From assembly GCF_022812285.1 (NCBI RefSeq), contig NZ_CP093300.1, forward strand, positions 1,550,001 to 1,614,000: a DNA stretch of 64,000 nucleotides, in the 5' to 3' direction. Made by a program: the position numbers and the translations under genes. Origin of the DNA: Alkalihalobacillus sp. LMS39. GTDB lineage: Bacteria; Bacillota; Bacilli; Bacillales; Bacillaceae_F. The notes beneath the pieces were generated by a model. The model was not told the DNA's origin, searched no databases, and worked only from the letters and a program-made list of their open reading frames with translations. Each line of letters opens with the position of its first letter. Position 1 is the stretch's first letter. Below are positions 53,175-61,371 of the stretch, piece after piece.

Positions 53175-54074
53175 TTATTTTTGATAACTTTGATGAACAA
53201 GTAGGGCAAGATAAACAATCGTTGCTTCTTGGAATTGTTTTATATCGTAATTTGTCTTTTCGATAAACTTATCAACGCGATATTGTAGACTATTTCGATG
53301 CATAAAAAGCTGTTTGGCAGCTAATGTTGTATTTAAATTACAAGTGAAGTATGTTTGAACACTTGTTAATAGTTCTTTATCTTCTTTTACTTCTTTAAGG
53401 ACGTGAGCAGCAAATTGCTGTAATTGAGTTTCAGGAACATGTTGCAATAGTAAAAATGGTGTAGCTTCAAAATACGTAAATACTGATTGTTTAGGTAAAT
53501 GCTTTCTCACGGTTTGAAAACATTTGCGTTCCCAAACAAAATTTGCTTGGATAAGACTTGTATCTGATTGAATCTCCCCAATAAAAAAAGATAAATTTAA
53601 ATAAAAGTCGGAAATTAATGCAGCGCAAAGCTCTGAATAATCAATTTCATCTTCATGCTCTTCAAGCTTTTCAATAATGACACCTTGAGAAGGATCTTCC
53701 CATATGATGATTTGATTTGCAGAGTGAATGGTCGTTAATGCCTCCTGGAAGGCTTCTTGGTCTCCTATTCCATCATTCGATTTAAAGTGAATGAACCGAA
53801 AAGGCAAGTTCGGATGTGGCGGAGTGTCCGTTGTTGTTTGTTCAAACAAGAAAGAAGTCCATTCTTTTTCGAGCGGAGATAGAAATGATTTTCCAGGAGA
53901 GAAAGGAGTCAAAAATAAGCTAAGAAGTTGTAATTCTCCATCTGGAATTTTATTTTTATGAAAACCTATAATGTCATCTTGTTCTGTGGTAAACCATACA
54001 ATATTCGAATCTTGCTTTGGAGTAGACGCTGTAATAACAGCTTCTCCATATTTCGCTATAAGTTTGTTAATCAT
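53175..54074 (-). CDS. PucR/CdaR-family helix-turn-helix regulator (YxkF-like)
   Basis: This 299-residue protein has its recognisable part at the C-terminus: YFTCNLNTTLAAKQLFMHRNSLQYRVDKF (read LAAKQLFMHRNSLQYRVDKF, about residues 250-270), the PucR-type HTH_30 motif. The long N-terminal portion is divergent and probably senses a metabolite. It is co-directional with, and 115 bases upstream of, the MsmX-like gene, mirroring yxkF next to msmX in B. subtilis, so control of sugar-ATPase expression is plausible. The start at 54074 follows AAAGGAT; earlier in-frame starts lack a ribosome site. Confidence 0.82.
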   Translation of the reverse strand: MINKLIAKYGEAVITASTPKQDSNIVWFTTEQDDIIGFHKNKIPDGELQLLSLFLTPFSPGKSFLSPLEKEWTSFLFEQTTTDTPPHPNLPFRFIHFKSNDGIGDQEAFQEALTTIHSANQIIIWEDPSQGVIIEKLEEHEDEIDYSELCAALISDFYLNLSFFIGEIQSDTSLIQANFVWERKCFQTVRKHLPKQSVFTYFEATPFLLLQHVPETQLQQFAAHVLKEVKEDKELLTSVQTYFTCNLNTTLAAKQLFMHRNSLQYRVDKFIEKTNYDIKQFQEATIVYLALLVHQSYQK

Positions 54075-54133
54075 ACAGCATGTATCCTTTCGACAAACTA
54101 TTTCTTGTACTAATACTATCAGAAAACAAAGAA

Positions 54134-54170
54134 GATGTCTCAATTCGTCTAAGAAGACGTTTGAGACATC
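54134..54170. terminator. Terminator downstream of the minus-strand small gene
   Basis: GATGTCTCAA pairs with TTGAGACATC; the intervening TTCGTCT/AAGACG can extend the stem. T-rich sequence lies on both sides. Confidence 0.75.
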
Positions 54171-54183
54171 TTTTTTATCTAGA

Positions 54184-54372
54184 TTAGGCTTTTTCATCAT
54201 CAACATGATGAGGTGGTTCTTCATCTTCTAAAGGTCTAGCTTCCTCAATTAACCCTGAATCTTCTTCCATGTTCACGGTTCCTCCGCCAAGACCATCGTC
54301 AATCATTCGTTCGATATCGACAAACTTACGGTCTCTTCCTTCATTAGGGACGTCTTTTCTTCCTTTTGCCAT
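54184..54372 (-). CDS. Small acidic protein of unknown function
   Basis: This 62-residue protein has a basic N-terminal third (MAKGRKDVPNEGRDRKF) and a strongly acidic, Gly-rich remainder ending PPHHVDDEKA. No domain, membrane segment or signal peptide is apparent. The ATG 8 bases after AAAGGAG is chosen from three in-frame starts. It lies divergent to the peroxiredoxin gene and has its own terminator, so it is probably a real gene. I do not recognise it. Confidence 0.65.
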   Translation of the reverse strand: MAKGRKDVPNEGRDRKFVDIERMIDDGLGGGTVNMEEDSGLIEEARPLEDEEPPHHVDDEKA

Positions 54373-54497
54373 GTTCATCACTCCTTTATCATTACTGTTT
54401 GTTTTTCTCCCTTTTTTATGCAAATTCCGCTCTTTCACACTTTTGTCTTATGAAGAATAGAATAGAACGTCTGAAAGTTGGGTGAGGAGGAATTCAG

Positions 54498-55151
54498 ATG
54501 AACAGTTCAAACTTAGCAATCGGAAGCGATTTTCCAGCTATTCATGTGCAAACGACACAAGGAAAAATGATGCTACCGGAGCACTATAAAGGAAAATGGT
54601 TTTTATTTTTTAGTCATCCCGCTGATTTCACCCCTGTTTGTACAACTGAATTTGTCTCATATGCGCTCCATCAACAACAATTTGAGCAAATGAATTGTGA
54701 ATTAATTGGCTTATCGATCGATTCCGTGTTTTCTCATATGAAATGGATAGAGTGGATTCGGGACAAGATGGGGGTCTCGATAACGTTTCCGATTATTGCC
54801 GATCCTTTAGGAAACGTAGCAAATCAATTAGGAATATTAGAATCAACAATAACAACTTCCGTAAGAGCGGTTTTTCTTGTCGATCAAAAAGGGAGAGTAA
54901 GGTTAAAGCTTCATTACCCACCTGAAGTAGGTCGAAATACAGAGGAAATAATACGTGCGCTTCATGCATTACAAACAGCTGATGAACATAAATTATCGAT
55001 GCCAGCAAACTGGCCGGATAATGAATTAATCGGCAAAAAAGGTCTCCTTTCTCCACCAAGTTCGGTTGAGAAAGTGCAAAAACGCCTTGAAGATAAAGGC
55101 GACTATGAGTGCTTAGACTGGTGGTTTTGTTATCAAAACCTTAAGGAATAA
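54498..55151 (+). CDS. Peroxiredoxin, 1-Cys (Prx6-type)
   Basis: This 217-residue thiol peroxidase reduces H2O2 and organic peroxides. The peroxidatic Cys48 lies in HPADFTPVCTTEF, with the Thr and Pro that shape the active site. The length and the C-terminal Trp-rich extension (SMPANWPDNELI, LDWWFCYQNL) match the Prx6 group. An additional Cys is present in the tail (YECLDWWFC), so a resolving role for one of those two Cys is possible. Start follows GAGGAGG. Monocistronic. Confidence 0.92.
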   Translation: MNSSNLAIGSDFPAIHVQTTQGKMMLPEHYKGKWFLFFSHPADFTPVCTTEFVSYALHQQQFEQMNCELIGLSIDSVFSHMKWIEWIRDKMGVSITFPIIADPLGNVANQLGILESTITTSVRAVFLVDQKGRVRLKLHYPPEVGRNTEEIIRALHALQTADEHKLSMPANWPDNELIGKKGLLSPPSSVEKVQKRLEDKGDYECLDWWFCYQNLKE

Positions 55152-55162
55152 AATGAATGTGG

Positions 55163-55208
55163 CGTCACCACAAAAAAGTAAACTCCTTTTTGCGGTGACG
55201 TTTTTTTA
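55163..55208 (+). terminator. Terminator after the peroxiredoxin gene
   Basis: CGTCACC and CAAAAA pair with CTTTTTG and GGTGACG (one bulge), followed by TTTTTTT. Confidence 0.8.
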
Positions 55209-55391
55209 CGGACATTGGTTCCGCTATTTAAAGCAAAATTGACGTTTGTCGCATACTATCGGACACATGTTCCGTTAAGTTTTAAAAACGAACAGTATTA
55301 GTCGCGTATTTGGCCAACTAGTTGAACGTATGTCCATTAGAAATGAAAAATGGCTTCATATTGAAGGAATAGCGGAATACATGTCCATTAC
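55209..55391. repeat. Composite inverted-repeat element R2, copy 2
   Basis: There are two direct units, CGGACATTGGTTCCG (near 55209) and CGGACACATGTTCCG (near 55259), then two inverted ones, GAACGTATGTCCATTAG (near 55324) and AGCGGAATACATGTCCATTA (near 55370). The span equals that of the copy at 4342-4524. It again occupies the gap between convergent genes. Confidence 0.75.
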
Positions 55392-55407
55392 GACAACAGC
55401 ATGCTTT

Positions 55408-55623
55408 TTAATGATCTTCATACACATGGTATAACATTAAATCATGAACTTGTAGCTCTAATTTTCTGCGGTCATCATCCGTTTTTGGGAGGGTGTGCCA
55501 TTCTATTGAGCCGTCTTTAAAGTACGTGCCGCGATAGTATGTCCCTTCAAAAAAAAATGAAATTTCCCATTCTTGACGAACCAGATTATTTCTTAGTTCT
55601 TTCCATTGAAAGTGAGAAAGCAT
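55408..55623 (-). CDS. yheE: YheE-family small protein
   Basis: This 71-residue protein opens MLSHFQWKELRNN and has the aromatic/charged block EISFFFEGTYYRGTYFKDGS, which matches the YheE (DUF5342) family as I recall it from Bacillus. The ATG is fixed by GGAGGT five bases upstream; the frame extends further but without a ribosome site. It lies next to the yheC/yheD-type genes as yheE does in B. subtilis. Function unknown. Confidence 0.75.
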   Translation of the reverse strand: MLSHFQWKELRNNLVRQEWEISFFFEGTYYRGTYFKDGSIEWHTLPKTDDDRRKLELQVHDLMLYHVYEDH

Positions 55624-55695
55624 AACAGACCTCCATATCGTTTGTTTGTATGTATCATACAATAACAAGAATAGGAATGCTAGAAAACGGCGGTG

Positions 55696-56184
55696 TTACC
55701 CGCCGTTTTCACAGATGAATTCTTCATCATCGACAATATCACTGCTATGCCAGTGTCCACCACCGAACCATAACATGGTCTGCCCTTGTTCTTGAGCGTA
55801 TCGGAAGGCAACATAGCCAGCATCAATCGCTGCTTTTATAAAGGCAGTCGCATCAGAAGGAATTTTATAATAACAAACACTTAAATCAGATTTCATGTTT
55901 TCAAGGAGAATGGAGCCGATTGATGTTTCTTTATAATTCGGTGCAATGAGCAGCACCGATTCCTTTGTACCGTATTCAACTACAGCAAAAACAGCGACTA
56001 GTTTCCCGTCCCAAAATGCAAGTTTGATGGAATTCCCACGTTGAACTAAATGGTGCTTTCGCAAGTGATACATCCAACGGTAGCAGTTTGGCTTCTTTGC
56101 CTTTCTTTCATAGCGCTTTACAAATTGAAGTAGGACTCGACCGTATTTTTCCCAATTATCCGGAGTTACTGTCACGATTCTCAT
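55696..56184 (-). CDS. GNAT-like acetyltransferase at the end of the YheC/D operon
   Basis: This 162-residue protein has a central strand-loop-helix, VFAVVEYGTKESVLLIAPNY followed by KETSIGSILLENM, which resembles motif A of GNAT N-acetyltransferases (acetyl-CoA pyrophosphate loop). The pyrophosphate loop is not canonical, so catalytic activity is uncertain. The ATG 8 bases after AGGAG is chosen over a GTG nine bases upstream. It starts 5 bases after the stop of the fourth YheC/D gene and so belongs to that operon. Confidence 0.6.
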   Translation of the reverse strand: MRIVTVTPDNWEKYGRVLLQFVKRYERKAKKPNCYRWMYHLRKHHLVQRGNSIKLAFWDGKLVAVFAVVEYGTKESVLLIAPNYKETSIGSILLENMKSDLSVCYYKIPSDATAFIKAAIDAGYVAFRYAQEQGQTMLWFGGGHWHSSDIVDDEEFICENGG

Positions 56185-56189
56185 CTTAT

Positions 56190-57374
56190 TCACTCCTCTT
56201 GTAAAAAAAGACTTTGTTCATAAAAAAGTGTGATTAAATTTTGAAGTCCTTTTTGTTGGATCTGTGGTTCATCAAAAATCATCGGTTTGGCGTTAACTTC
56301 AAAAATCCAGTAATGCCCCTTTTTATCACGACCAATGTCCATGGAAAATTCACGGATATTATCGTACGCATGTTGGAGGGTAGCCGCGACTTGTTTTCCG
56401 ATTTGCGCAATGTGTGTTTGATTAAGTTTTGGCTCTATTTGAGACAAAGAGAGAATTTGCCCACCTTGAGGGACATGGGTTGTAATACTAGCTCTCCCGG
56501 CACAGCGGATTCCGATTCCTGTAAGATGCCATTGTTTAGAATGGTGTTGCATAAGCACGCGAAAATCATAAGGGCAATTTTGAAAAGTCGGCAATGATAT
56601 CGCTTGTTGGAAAATAAATTCCTGCTTGCTAAATAAAGGTGATAGTTTATCCCAGGTTTGCTGGATGGACTTGATTTTTGTTTGAAACTGGTTTGCTCGT
56701 AATGTAATCGTTTCGTCATCGTTGAATTGAAGTTGCATAATTCCCGAACCTTTATTCCCATAAATCGGTTTGATAAAAAGAGTTTGATGCTTTTGGATAA
56801 ATTGTTGAAACGTCGCATTGTCTGTTATTTTCATTGTCTTTGGAACATAGCGCTTTAACATTGGTTCCTTTGCAAACAGGCAATAAGTTTCCCATTTATT
56901 AAAAAAATGAGGGTTAAACATTGGAATTTGCTGTTCTTTAATCCATTGAAACGTTTTTTTCATTTGTTCATGTTGTTCTTGTTTCACAGTGGCTACCCGG
57001 TTATAAATCAAATTTGGAAGAGGAGTGCTTGCTTTTACCCACGTTTCGTCGTCACTGTTGTACACAAACCCATCAATCCGATTTTGTTTAATCCCAAGTG
57101 GTGTAAAAACAATAATAAGTCCACCTGTTTGTTGAATTTGGTTATGAATCCGTATAAATGTGTTTCGATTCCCAACAAAGGATTTTGTTTTATGAGCACT
57201 CGTTAAAAAACCAATAATAGGTCCTATTTGTCCTTCCTGTTTTTTCATTTCAACAGAAAATAATGCATCTTGCCGATTTGCGGTAGAAAGGGGGAGATGA
57301 TTCTTCCCCCATGTGAGTTGCTCATTTGAATCTATTCCAAAAGAGTGCTTTGTTTGGTCAAAAAACAATTTCAT
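56190..57374 (-). CDS. YheC/YheD-family ATP-grasp protein (copy 4 of the operon)
   Basis: This 394-residue protein is the last of four consecutive paralogues. ATP-grasp features are FIKPIYGNKGSGIMQL (nucleotide-binding loop), PYDFRVLMQ and WIFEVNAKP (metal-binding Glu and Asn near the end). B. subtilis YheC and YheD are endospore-coat-associated, and ATP-grasp enzymes usually form amide bonds between a carboxylate and an amine, but no reaction is established for this family. It overlaps the upstream gene by four bases (ATGA). Confidence 0.85.
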   Translation of the reverse strand: MKLFFDQTKHSFGIDSNEQLTWGKNHLPLSTANRQDALFSVEMKKQEGQIGPIIGFLTSAHKTKSFVGNRNTFIRIHNQIQQTGGLIIVFTPLGIKQNRIDGFVYNSDDETWVKASTPLPNLIYNRVATVKQEQHEQMKKTFQWIKEQQIPMFNPHFFNKWETYCLFAKEPMLKRYVPKTMKITDNATFQQFIQKHQTLFIKPIYGNKGSGIMQLQFNDDETITLRANQFQTKIKSIQQTWDKLSPLFSKQEFIFQQAISLPTFQNCPYDFRVLMQHHSKQWHLTGIGIRCAGRASITTHVPQGGQILSLSQIEPKLNQTHIAQIGKQVAATLQHAYDNIREFSMDIGRDKKGHYWIFEVNAKPMIFDEPQIQQKGLQNLITLFYEQSLFLQEE

Positions 57375-58750
57375 TGTTGAAACAGACGGTCTGGTTTTGT
57401 AATCGATTCGTTTGCAAGGTAAACAGCGTACGATAATGGAAGTTGCCTTGAGAGTAAATCGTCATAACGCATTTTTTTATGATTAAAGATTGTTCGACCT
57501 GGCTTAGAGTTTGCTTCAAACATCCAAATGTGACCGTCTTGATCTAACCCTAAGTCAAAACCGATTTCTCCAATAAATCCATCAATTGAAGAATCGAGCT
57601 TCTCACTTAATGTGAGTGCGGCGTTTTTTAATTGCTCTAATTGTTTTTTTGTAATATGAGTTTCTTGAAGTGCTTCTGAAATGCTTTTGATTTCCCCACC
57701 ACTTTTTATATGAGTTGTAACACTGCCGATACCCGCTATTTTGGCGGCAAGTGCACTCACTTGCCACTTTCCATATTGGTCTTTATTTGTATGGATACGG
57801 AAGTCAACAGGATTATTTTTATACTTTAATAAATGAATTCCTTGTTGCACGATGAAACGATCAAAGCCATTTGGAAACTGTTTTTTTACAAGCCGCTCTA
57901 AACTAGAATAACGACGTAATCGATTCGTATCGCCATCTCTAAAACGACAATAATAGTATGGCTCATCTTCTAGTTTAATAATTTGATGAATACCAAGACC
58001 AAGACTTCCGTTTGTTGGCTTGCAATAGACGTGTGAATGATGTTTGAGTAATGCTTCAATTTCAGTTGTTGTAGGATTTAAAATACTTTCAGGCATAAAT
58101 GGCTTTGTTTCTGGATGAACAACTAGTTTCTGATGGATCTCCCATTTATCAAAAAATCCTGGGTTAAACCACGGAATTAAATAGTTTTTTTGAAAATTAT
58201 CTTTGATTTCTTTAAATGTTTCTAAGTTTTCTGTTTTTCGGTTTGGCAGTCTATCATAGATAACATTAGGGAATGGGATGGTCACTTGTTTCCAGCCTTC
58301 CTCGGTATAGAAGAAGCCATCAATTGTTGCTTGCTCCCAATGAATATGGTGATGACCAAAAACAAAATAATAGGAGCCAACTTGTCGCTCAGCGAGAAGC
58401 AATTTCGCAAAAAACATGGAACGTTCTCCTAATGGACGTAGAGGAGAGTTCACAAATCCTGCTGTGAAAATCCCAACTAACGGACCTAAATAAAGCGTGG
58501 ATTGATTTTCGATAACGTAAACGAGCTGTTCATGGGGAATATGAAACATCTCCCATAGGTCACTTGATAGTAAAAATTCATCTTTTAATTCTGGATGTGG
58601 GGCAACACGACAAGGAAATGATTGCGACCCGAAAGAAAGTTCACTTGGAAACTGTTGGGTGGATACCCATTTTCGAAACATTTGCTCGGGAACATAAAAT
58701 GTCTTTGTTGATTCTTGTTTTTTACGAATATATAATGGCTTCATTTCCAT
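57371..58750 (-). CDS. YheC/YheD-family ATP-grasp protein (copy 3)
   Basis: This 459-residue protein has a longer N-terminal region than copies 2 and 4. CKPTNGSLGLGIHQI, PVDFRIHTNKDQYGKW and WMFEANSKPGRTIF give the ATP-grasp loop and metal-binding acid. It contains the PLRPLGERSMFF stretch typical of YheC. The start follows GGAGTGAAGCG; ATG at 58744 is an alternative. It ends in an ATGA overlap with copy 4. Confidence 0.87.
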   Translation of the reverse strand: MEMKPLYIRKKQESTKTFYVPEQMFRKWVSTQQFPSELSFGSQSFPCRVAPHPELKDEFLLSSDLWEMFHIPHEQLVYVIENQSTLYLGPLVGIFTAGFVNSPLRPLGERSMFFAKLLLAERQVGSYYFVFGHHHIHWEQATIDGFFYTEEGWKQVTIPFPNVIYDRLPNRKTENLETFKEIKDNFQKNYLIPWFNPGFFDKWEIHQKLVVHPETKPFMPESILNPTTTEIEALLKHHSHVYCKPTNGSLGLGIHQIIKLEDEPYYYCRFRDGDTNRLRRYSSLERLVKKQFPNGFDRFIVQQGIHLLKYKNNPVDFRIHTNKDQYGKWQVSALAAKIAGIGSVTTHIKSGGEIKSISEALQETHITKKQLEQLKNAALTLSEKLDSSIDGFIGEIGFDLGLDQDGHIWMFEANSKPGRTIFNHKKMRYDDLLSRQLPLSYAVYLANESITKPDRLFQQ

Positions 58751-58756
58751 TACGCT

Positions 58757-59809
58757 TCACTCCTTATGTTGAACAAATTCATTCGAATGAGATAAATACT
58801 GGATATAGGATAAGAGAGTTGAAATATAGCTCTCTTTTCTATCATTGTTTTGAAATAATATTTTTCGACCTGGTTTTGAATTAACTTCTAAAATCCAAGT
58901 CTTTCCGTCATGGTCGATTCCAACATCGATCCCAAGGTCAAATAAAGGGAGAAAATAAGATTCTAATTGCAATGGAACCGTATTGATGATGTTCGTAAGG
59001 GCTGTATGGATGTCATGCCATTTTTCTTTCGACCACATCGTTTTCATATTCTCAAAAGGAACTATCGTTGCCCCTTGAGCTAGATTAGCGACAAAATGCT
59101 TTTGTTCGCCTTTTCGAAATGCTTTGGCTGCTTCAATCCATTGACCGTCTTTATTTTTGTGTAAGTAGATTCTTAAATCTAATGGTGAACCATTTTTTAC
59201 TAAAGGTAAAAACGGTTGAATAATATACTGATTTTTTAAATCTAAACAAAGTTTACATCCGTCTTCTTCACTTATCTTTTGAAGAGCGGCTGGGTTTTCA
59301 GCTGTTTTCAGAAAGTATTGGTCGTCTTTTTTTGTAAGAACGATAATTCCTTTTCCTTGTGCTCCTGCGATCGGTTTGATAATAACAGAATGCTCTTTTG
59401 TCATGATGTCTTTCATAAAGTTCCAATCATTAACGAGATAAGTGGAAGGCAAATAAGGTACGATAAAAGTTTTTTTTTGTAAAGCTTCATAAACTAGCCA
59501 CTTATTAGGTAACCCATATCCAATAAAAGGAATTTTTTGTTTTAACGATAACACCCGTCTTGCATATTTTTCATAAAATGTTCGTGTCGGATAAAAGCAT
59601 CGATCATAGATAAAATCTAAACGGTTAATTTTCACTTTGACCCAGCTATTATTTATCCACTGTTCTCCATATAGTTGATTCTCTTCTACCATATGAAAAG
59701 GAGAGAACCGAAAGACATGAATGTCGTAATCAGCGGCCTTTTTTGCTATCGATAAAACAAGCTCTTTTTCTTGATTTAAATGTGTGAGTAGAATGCCAAA
59801 ATGAATCAT
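58757..59809 (-). CDS. YheC/YheD-family ATP-grasp protein (copy 2, short form)
   Basis: This 350-residue protein lacks the long N-terminal region and resembles the shorter YheC/YheD form. It has VIIKPIAGAQGKGIIVL, PLDLRIYLHKN (Leu for the usual Phe) and WILEVNSKPGRKILF. It overlaps the upstream copy by four bases and is six bases from the next start, so the four genes are almost certainly co-translated. Confidence 0.87.
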   Translation of the reverse strand: MIHFGILLTHLNQEKELVLSIAKKAADYDIHVFRFSPFHMVEENQLYGEQWINNSWVKVKINRLDFIYDRCFYPTRTFYEKYARRVLSLKQKIPFIGYGLPNKWLVYEALQKKTFIVPYLPSTYLVNDWNFMKDIMTKEHSVIIKPIAGAQGKGIIVLTKKDDQYFLKTAENPAALQKISEEDGCKLCLDLKNQYIIQPFLPLVKNGSPLDLRIYLHKNKDGQWIEAAKAFRKGEQKHFVANLAQGATIVPFENMKTMWSKEKWHDIHTALTNIINTVPLQLESYFLPLFDLGIDVGIDHDGKTWILEVNSKPGRKILFQNNDRKESYISTLLSYIQYLSHSNEFVQHKE

Positions 59810-61206
59810 TCTTTTCCTTCACCTTTCATCTCGTTTACTTCTGTTGCACGAAGCTTCGGAAAAGAAGCTAATGAATAGGCAAAGCGTACAATAGACTTTG
59901 CTGAAGGGCGGATTGTTGCTTCTTCTTGCTCTGTTGCAAATTGTTTCGATGGTTTTGTATTGATTTCAATAATCCATGGAAAGTGATTTTCATCTAGACC
60001 AATATCTATGCCAAATTCTCCAAATAATCCCTCGGCTTCATCATTTAAATAATGAGCACATTCTGTAGCCAGTTCATCCATCACCTTTTTTATGTGACTC
60101 ACTTCTTCTCCAGGAAAAAGCTGTTTGAGTAAGAGATGAACAGGCATCATCTCAGCGCCTTGAGAAAGATTGGCGACAAATTTTTGGTCTGTAGATACTC
60201 TTCCAACAGTAGAAATCGATTTCCATACGTTTTCTAAATTTTGAATACATAACACTCTGAAATCAACCGCGTTCCCACCGATCGAGACAAACTGAATGCC
60301 TTGCTGGATTAAATAAGGGCGTTTTTTGATTCTTTTTTGAAGCCAAACAAATAATTGTAGCATCGTCTGAAACTCTCGTTTTTCATTTTTTGATGAGTAT
60401 GTGACAGAAAAAACTTCACCTTCTTTACTAATTTTATAAATGCCTTTACCTTGACTACCATGGATTGGTTTTACAAAGACGACGGGATACGTGAGTAACA
60501 TTTCTTCTAGTTCTTGAATCGAAAATCGCCTTGTGTCAGGTAAGAAAGGCTGAATCTCTTCAAATGGTAGTAATAATTCATGGCTTTCCCATTTAGAGAG
60601 AAATCTCGTATTAAAGTAAGGGATGTGATGATTCGTAAAAAACTGAAATAAGGCTTGAGTGTTCTCGCTGCGTTCCTTTTTTCTTGACCCAATGCGATTA
60701 TAGACGACATCCGGTATTGGAAGTGCGTGAGATGCCCATTCGCCAGCTTCATACAAAAAACCAGTTTGTAGTCGTTTTTCATTCGGTTGTTGAACATGAA
60801 ATACGTAAAATAGAAAATGATTTTTTTCTGCAAATTGAGCCATTTCTTCACAAAATTGAGTCATGTTACCAAAGGGGTTCTCTTCATTTGATGATGGTTG
60901 CACTAATACAGCCATAACGGGACCTAATAACATGACTTGTTCTTTCGCATGATAAGATATTCGTATGCGACAATGGTTAGGCATCCCGATGTCTTCAAAC
61001 AAGTACGAAGAAGCCTCTAAAGTTAAATCTTCCTCTTCAAAAGTATGAGGAACACAATCAACTTCGACTTCGTTCATCCCACAAACTATTGTGAGCGTTT
61101 GATAATACGGAATATCCCAATGCTTCATTAGCTCAGCAGAAAGAAGAACTTGATTGTTCGAAAGCTCATCATTCATATGACACGTAAGGAGTTGAATTCG
61201 AGTCAT
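59806..61206 (-). CDS. YheC/YheD-family ATP-grasp protein (copy 1, first gene of the operon)
   Basis: This 466-residue protein has VFVKPIHGSQGKGIYKI, AVDFRVLCIQN and WIIEINTKPSKQFA, with a long N-terminal domain like copy 3. The start at 61206 follows GGGGAAGC; an in-frame extension upstream has no ribosome site. The promoter should lie between it and the divergent yheB gene. Sporulation-specific control is likely from the family but I could not identify clear SigE or SigK boxes. Confidence 0.87.
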   Translation of the reverse strand: MTRIQLLTCHMNDELSNNQVLLSAELMKHWDIPYYQTLTIVCGMNEVEVDCVPHTFEEEDLTLEASSYLFEDIGMPNHCRIRISYHAKEQVMLLGPVMAVLVQPSSNEENPFGNMTQFCEEMAQFAEKNHFLFYVFHVQQPNEKRLQTGFLYEAGEWASHALPIPDVVYNRIGSRKKERSENTQALFQFFTNHHIPYFNTRFLSKWESHELLLPFEEIQPFLPDTRRFSIQELEEMLLTYPVVFVKPIHGSQGKGIYKISKEGEVFSVTYSSKNEKREFQTMLQLFVWLQKRIKKRPYLIQQGIQFVSIGGNAVDFRVLCIQNLENVWKSISTVGRVSTDQKFVANLSQGAEMMPVHLLLKQLFPGEEVSHIKKVMDELATECAHYLNDEAEGLFGEFGIDIGLDENHFPWIIEINTKPSKQFATEQEEATIRPSAKSIVRFAYSLASFPKLRATEVNEMKGEGKE

Positions 61207-61371
61207 TATGCTTCCCCGTTTCTTCTGCAAACTGTAATTTCGTCTTTTTCTTTTCAAATGAGGTAAAGTTGTTTAGAATAATCACGTACTTGTTAAATTA
61301 GGCAAGTGCTGATAGAGCATACTATGTGAATCAGTTTCAATATGTGAATGGCAGTTTGAGGAGGCCTTTTT

